From Planctomycetes bacterium GWF2_50_10 (GTDB lineage Bacteria > Planctomycetota > Phycisphaerae > Sedimentisphaerales > GWF2-50-10), in the NCBI GenBank assembly GCA_001824635.1, contig MHYB01000004.1, forward strand, positions 2,660-7,978: a stretch of 5,319 nt of DNA. Reading direction: 5' to 3'. Shown here piece after piece: positions 3,832 to 5,319 of this stretch. Every line of letters begins with the position of its first letter. Within the stretch, counting starts at the first letter, position 1. The notes under the pieces are model-generated. The model did not search any database and was not told the DNA's origin. It saw only the letters and a program-made list of their open reading frames with translations. A program made the translations under genes and the position numbers.

Positions 3832-5319
3832 GTGAAGACACAGTCCAGACACTCTTTGGCAAGGGGGATCGTGTTGATCCTGGCCGGCCTCGTATTGCTG
3901 TTAAGTGCGCCAGTCGCAACAGCAAGCGAAGCCGATCTCGTATTGCCCGACCTGAATTCAGTCAACTTCTTTAATAATTCAGTATCAGGCCACAACCTGC
4001 TGCTGGGCGGTCTGATAATCTGCGCTTTCGGCGTGGTGTTTGGATTCGTGCAATTCGGCAAGATACGCAACCTGCCGGTACATTCGTCAATGCGGGAGAT
4101 CAGCGAACTCATTTATGAAACCTGCAAGACGTATCTTTTCACGCAGGGCAAATTCATTATGGTTCTGTGGGTACTGGTCTCGATCATAATGGAAATATAC
4201 TTCTGGAAACTCCGCCACATGCCCCAGACGACGGTGCTGATCATTCTGGCATGCAGCTTGGTGGGTATTCTTGGTTCCTACGCGGTGGCCTGGTTCGGCA
4301 TGCGTATCAATACGTTTGCAAACAGCCGTTCGGCTTTCGCATCGCTTGGCGGCAAGCCATTCCCGACATACGAGATTCCGCTCAAGGCGGGTATGTCGAT
4401 CGGCATGCTGCTTATCAGTATCGAGCTTTTCGTGATGCTTTGCATCCTGCTGTTCATTGATGTACGTTATGCGGGTCCGTGCTTTATCGGCTTTGCCATT
4501 GGCGAATCACTTGGAGCTTCGGTGCTTCGTATTGCCGGCGGTATCTTCACTAAGATCGCCGATATCGGCTCTGACCTGATGAAGATCGTCTTCAAGATCA
4601 AGGAAGACGACGCACGCAACCCCGGCGTTATAGCCGACTGCACCGGTGACAATGCCGGTGATTCGGTAGGCCCAACCGCTGATGGTTTTGAAACGTACGG
4701 CGTAACAGGCGTGGCTCTTATCACGTTCATACTGCTTGCAATTACGCCCGGCATGTTTTTGCCGGCCGGCGTGACGCATGATATGGCGTCGCCGCAGCAA
4801 ATAGCAGACGCGACACTTCAGTCGAGCAATATACAAGTCTCGCTGCTGGTGTGGATATTCGCAATGCGTCTTGTAATGATCATCGCCAGTTCAGTTTCAT
4901 ACTGGATCAACGCGGCGATAGCCAAGGCGAGATTCGCAAATTCGCTTGATTTTAACTTTGAAACACCGCTTCTGACGCTTGTATGGCTGACGTCTTTTGT
5001 TTCGATCGGTCTTACTTATTTGGCCTCCTATCTGCTGATCCCCGGCCTGGGCGACGGCACGATGTGGTGGAAACTGGCATCGATCATTACATGCGGCACA
5101 CTGGCAGGCGCGGTAATACCTGAACTGGTAAACCGTTTCACCTCCACTGAATGTGCGCACGTCCGCAACGTCGTAAAGTGCTCGCAGGAAGGCGGAGCAC
5201 CGCTTAATATCCTCGCGGGCCTTGTTACAGGTAATTTCAGCGCATACTGGATGGGTCTTGCCATCATGATCCTGATGGGCATAGCGGCCGGCATCAGCAC
5301 ACTTGGAGTCGAAGCCCTG
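3832..5319 (+). CDS. hppA: Membrane-bound ion-translocating pyrophosphatase, divergent type (3'-truncated by window end)
   Basis: This integral-membrane enzyme hydrolyses PPi to phosphate and pumps H+ and/or Na+ across the cytoplasmic membrane. The first 496 residues are present. Complete family members are usually 650-800 residues, so the C-terminal part lies beyond the window. A signal-like hydrophobic stretch at 12-31 precedes transmembrane segments near 55-75, 107-124, 134-155, 186-209, 216-235, 288-308, 338-363, 380-403 and 414-430. Residues matching the PPi/Mg site are Lys241, Asp244, Asp248, Glu258-Asp259-Asp260, Asp269, Asp273 and Asp277. Asp284 and Glu287 match the ion-gate positions. 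The usual DVGADLVGKVE motif reads DIGSDLMKIVF here and the following loop is one residue shorter, so this is not the canonical subtype. A SQEGGAPLNILAGL stretch at 451-464 matches the family's SQ-G-ATNIIAGL region. Pumped ion and K+ dependence cannot be settled because the diagnostic C-terminal residues are missing. GTG start with AAGGAG upstream. Confidence 0.93.
   Translation, partial: MKTQSRHSLARGIVLILAGLVLLLSAPVATASEADLVLPDLNSVNFFNNSVSGHNLLLGGLIICAFGVVFGFVQFGKIRNLPVHSSMREISELIYETCKTYLFTQGKFIMVLWVLVSIIMEIYFWKLRHMPQTTVLIILACSLVGILGSYAVAWFGMRINTFANSRSAFASLGGKPFPTYEIPLKAGMSIGMLLISIELFVMLCILLFIDVRYAGPCFIGFAIGESLGASVLRIAGGIFTKIADIGSDLMKIVFKIKEDDARNPGVIADCTGDNAGDSVGPTADGFETYGVTGVALITFILLAITPGMFLPAGVTHDMASPQQIADATLQSSNIQVSLLVWIFAMRLVMIIASSVSYWINAAIAKARFANSLDFNFETPLLTLVWLTSFVSIGLTYLASYLLIPGLGDGTMWWKLASIITCGTLAGAVIPELVNRFTSTECAHVRNVVKCSQEGGAPLNILAGLVTGNFSAYWMGLAIMILMGIAAGISTLGVEAL

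Noticed and set aside
4167..4460. 97-codon plus-strand frame within the pyrophosphatase
   Set aside because: Out-of-frame shadow of hppA, whose own frame carries conserved membrane segments here.
4467..5300. Several overlapping minus-strand frames of 87-109 codons
   Set aside because: All are antisense to the conserved hppA core and show only composition-driven translation.
1..5319. tRNA or rRNA genes, CRISPR repeats, insertion sequences, defence or toxin genes
   Set aside because: Looked for on both strands and none seen; the window is almost fully occupied by intact housekeeping-type genes.

Overview
The window looks like ordinary chromosomal DNA from a diderm (Gram-negative-type) bacterium. 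The evidence is a lipid-transport operon of the MCE/Mla class, two predicted lipoproteins and a membrane-bound pyrophosphatase. Base composition is balanced and every coding stretch is intact. The gene order permease-ATPase-MCE protein-PqiC-like lipoprotein, together with the divergent pyrophosphatase subtype, would fit an anaerobic environmental lineage such as Planctomycetota (Phycisphaerae-like) or a relative. That placement is a low-confidence inference from gene types, not from a marker gene.

Positions 1-3163 (+) hold four tightly coupled genes. They encode an MlaE-type permease, an MlaF-type ATPase, an MlaD-type MCE substrate-binding protein with one membrane anchor, and a PqiC-like ABC-transport auxiliary lipoprotein. 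The ATPase starts on the base after the permease stop, and the next two junctions are 4-bp ATGA overlaps, so this is one translationally coupled operon. Together the products should form an inner-membrane ABC complex (two permeases, two ATPases, a ring of MCE subunits). The lipoprotein would link it to the outer membrane for phospholipid or hydrophobic-molecule traffic across the periplasm. No MlaC or MlaB follows. The permease may be a larger protein that begins before the window.

Positions 3164-3643 (-) hold a convergent gene for a small lipoprotein with a probable carboxypeptidase-regulatory-like beta-sandwich. Its stop codon directly abuts the operon's stop codon, leaving no intergenic base. 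Positions 3644-3831 are a divergent regulatory interval. It holds a candidate minus-strand promoter, a candidate plus-strand promoter whose -10 lies inside a perfect 8-bp inverted repeat, and a second small inverted repeat in the leader of the next gene.

Positions 3832-5319 (+) hold the first 496 codons of a membrane-bound, ion-pumping pyrophosphatase, cut by the window end. It keeps the acidic PPi/Mg-binding residues but has a rewritten signature motif with a one-residue contraction. This suggests a divergent mPPase subfamily rather than the textbook H+-PPase.

I found no RNA genes, mobile elements, CRISPR arrays or defence genes. The most noteworthy items are the divergent pyrophosphatase, the palindrome over its putative promoter, and the abutting convergent stops.
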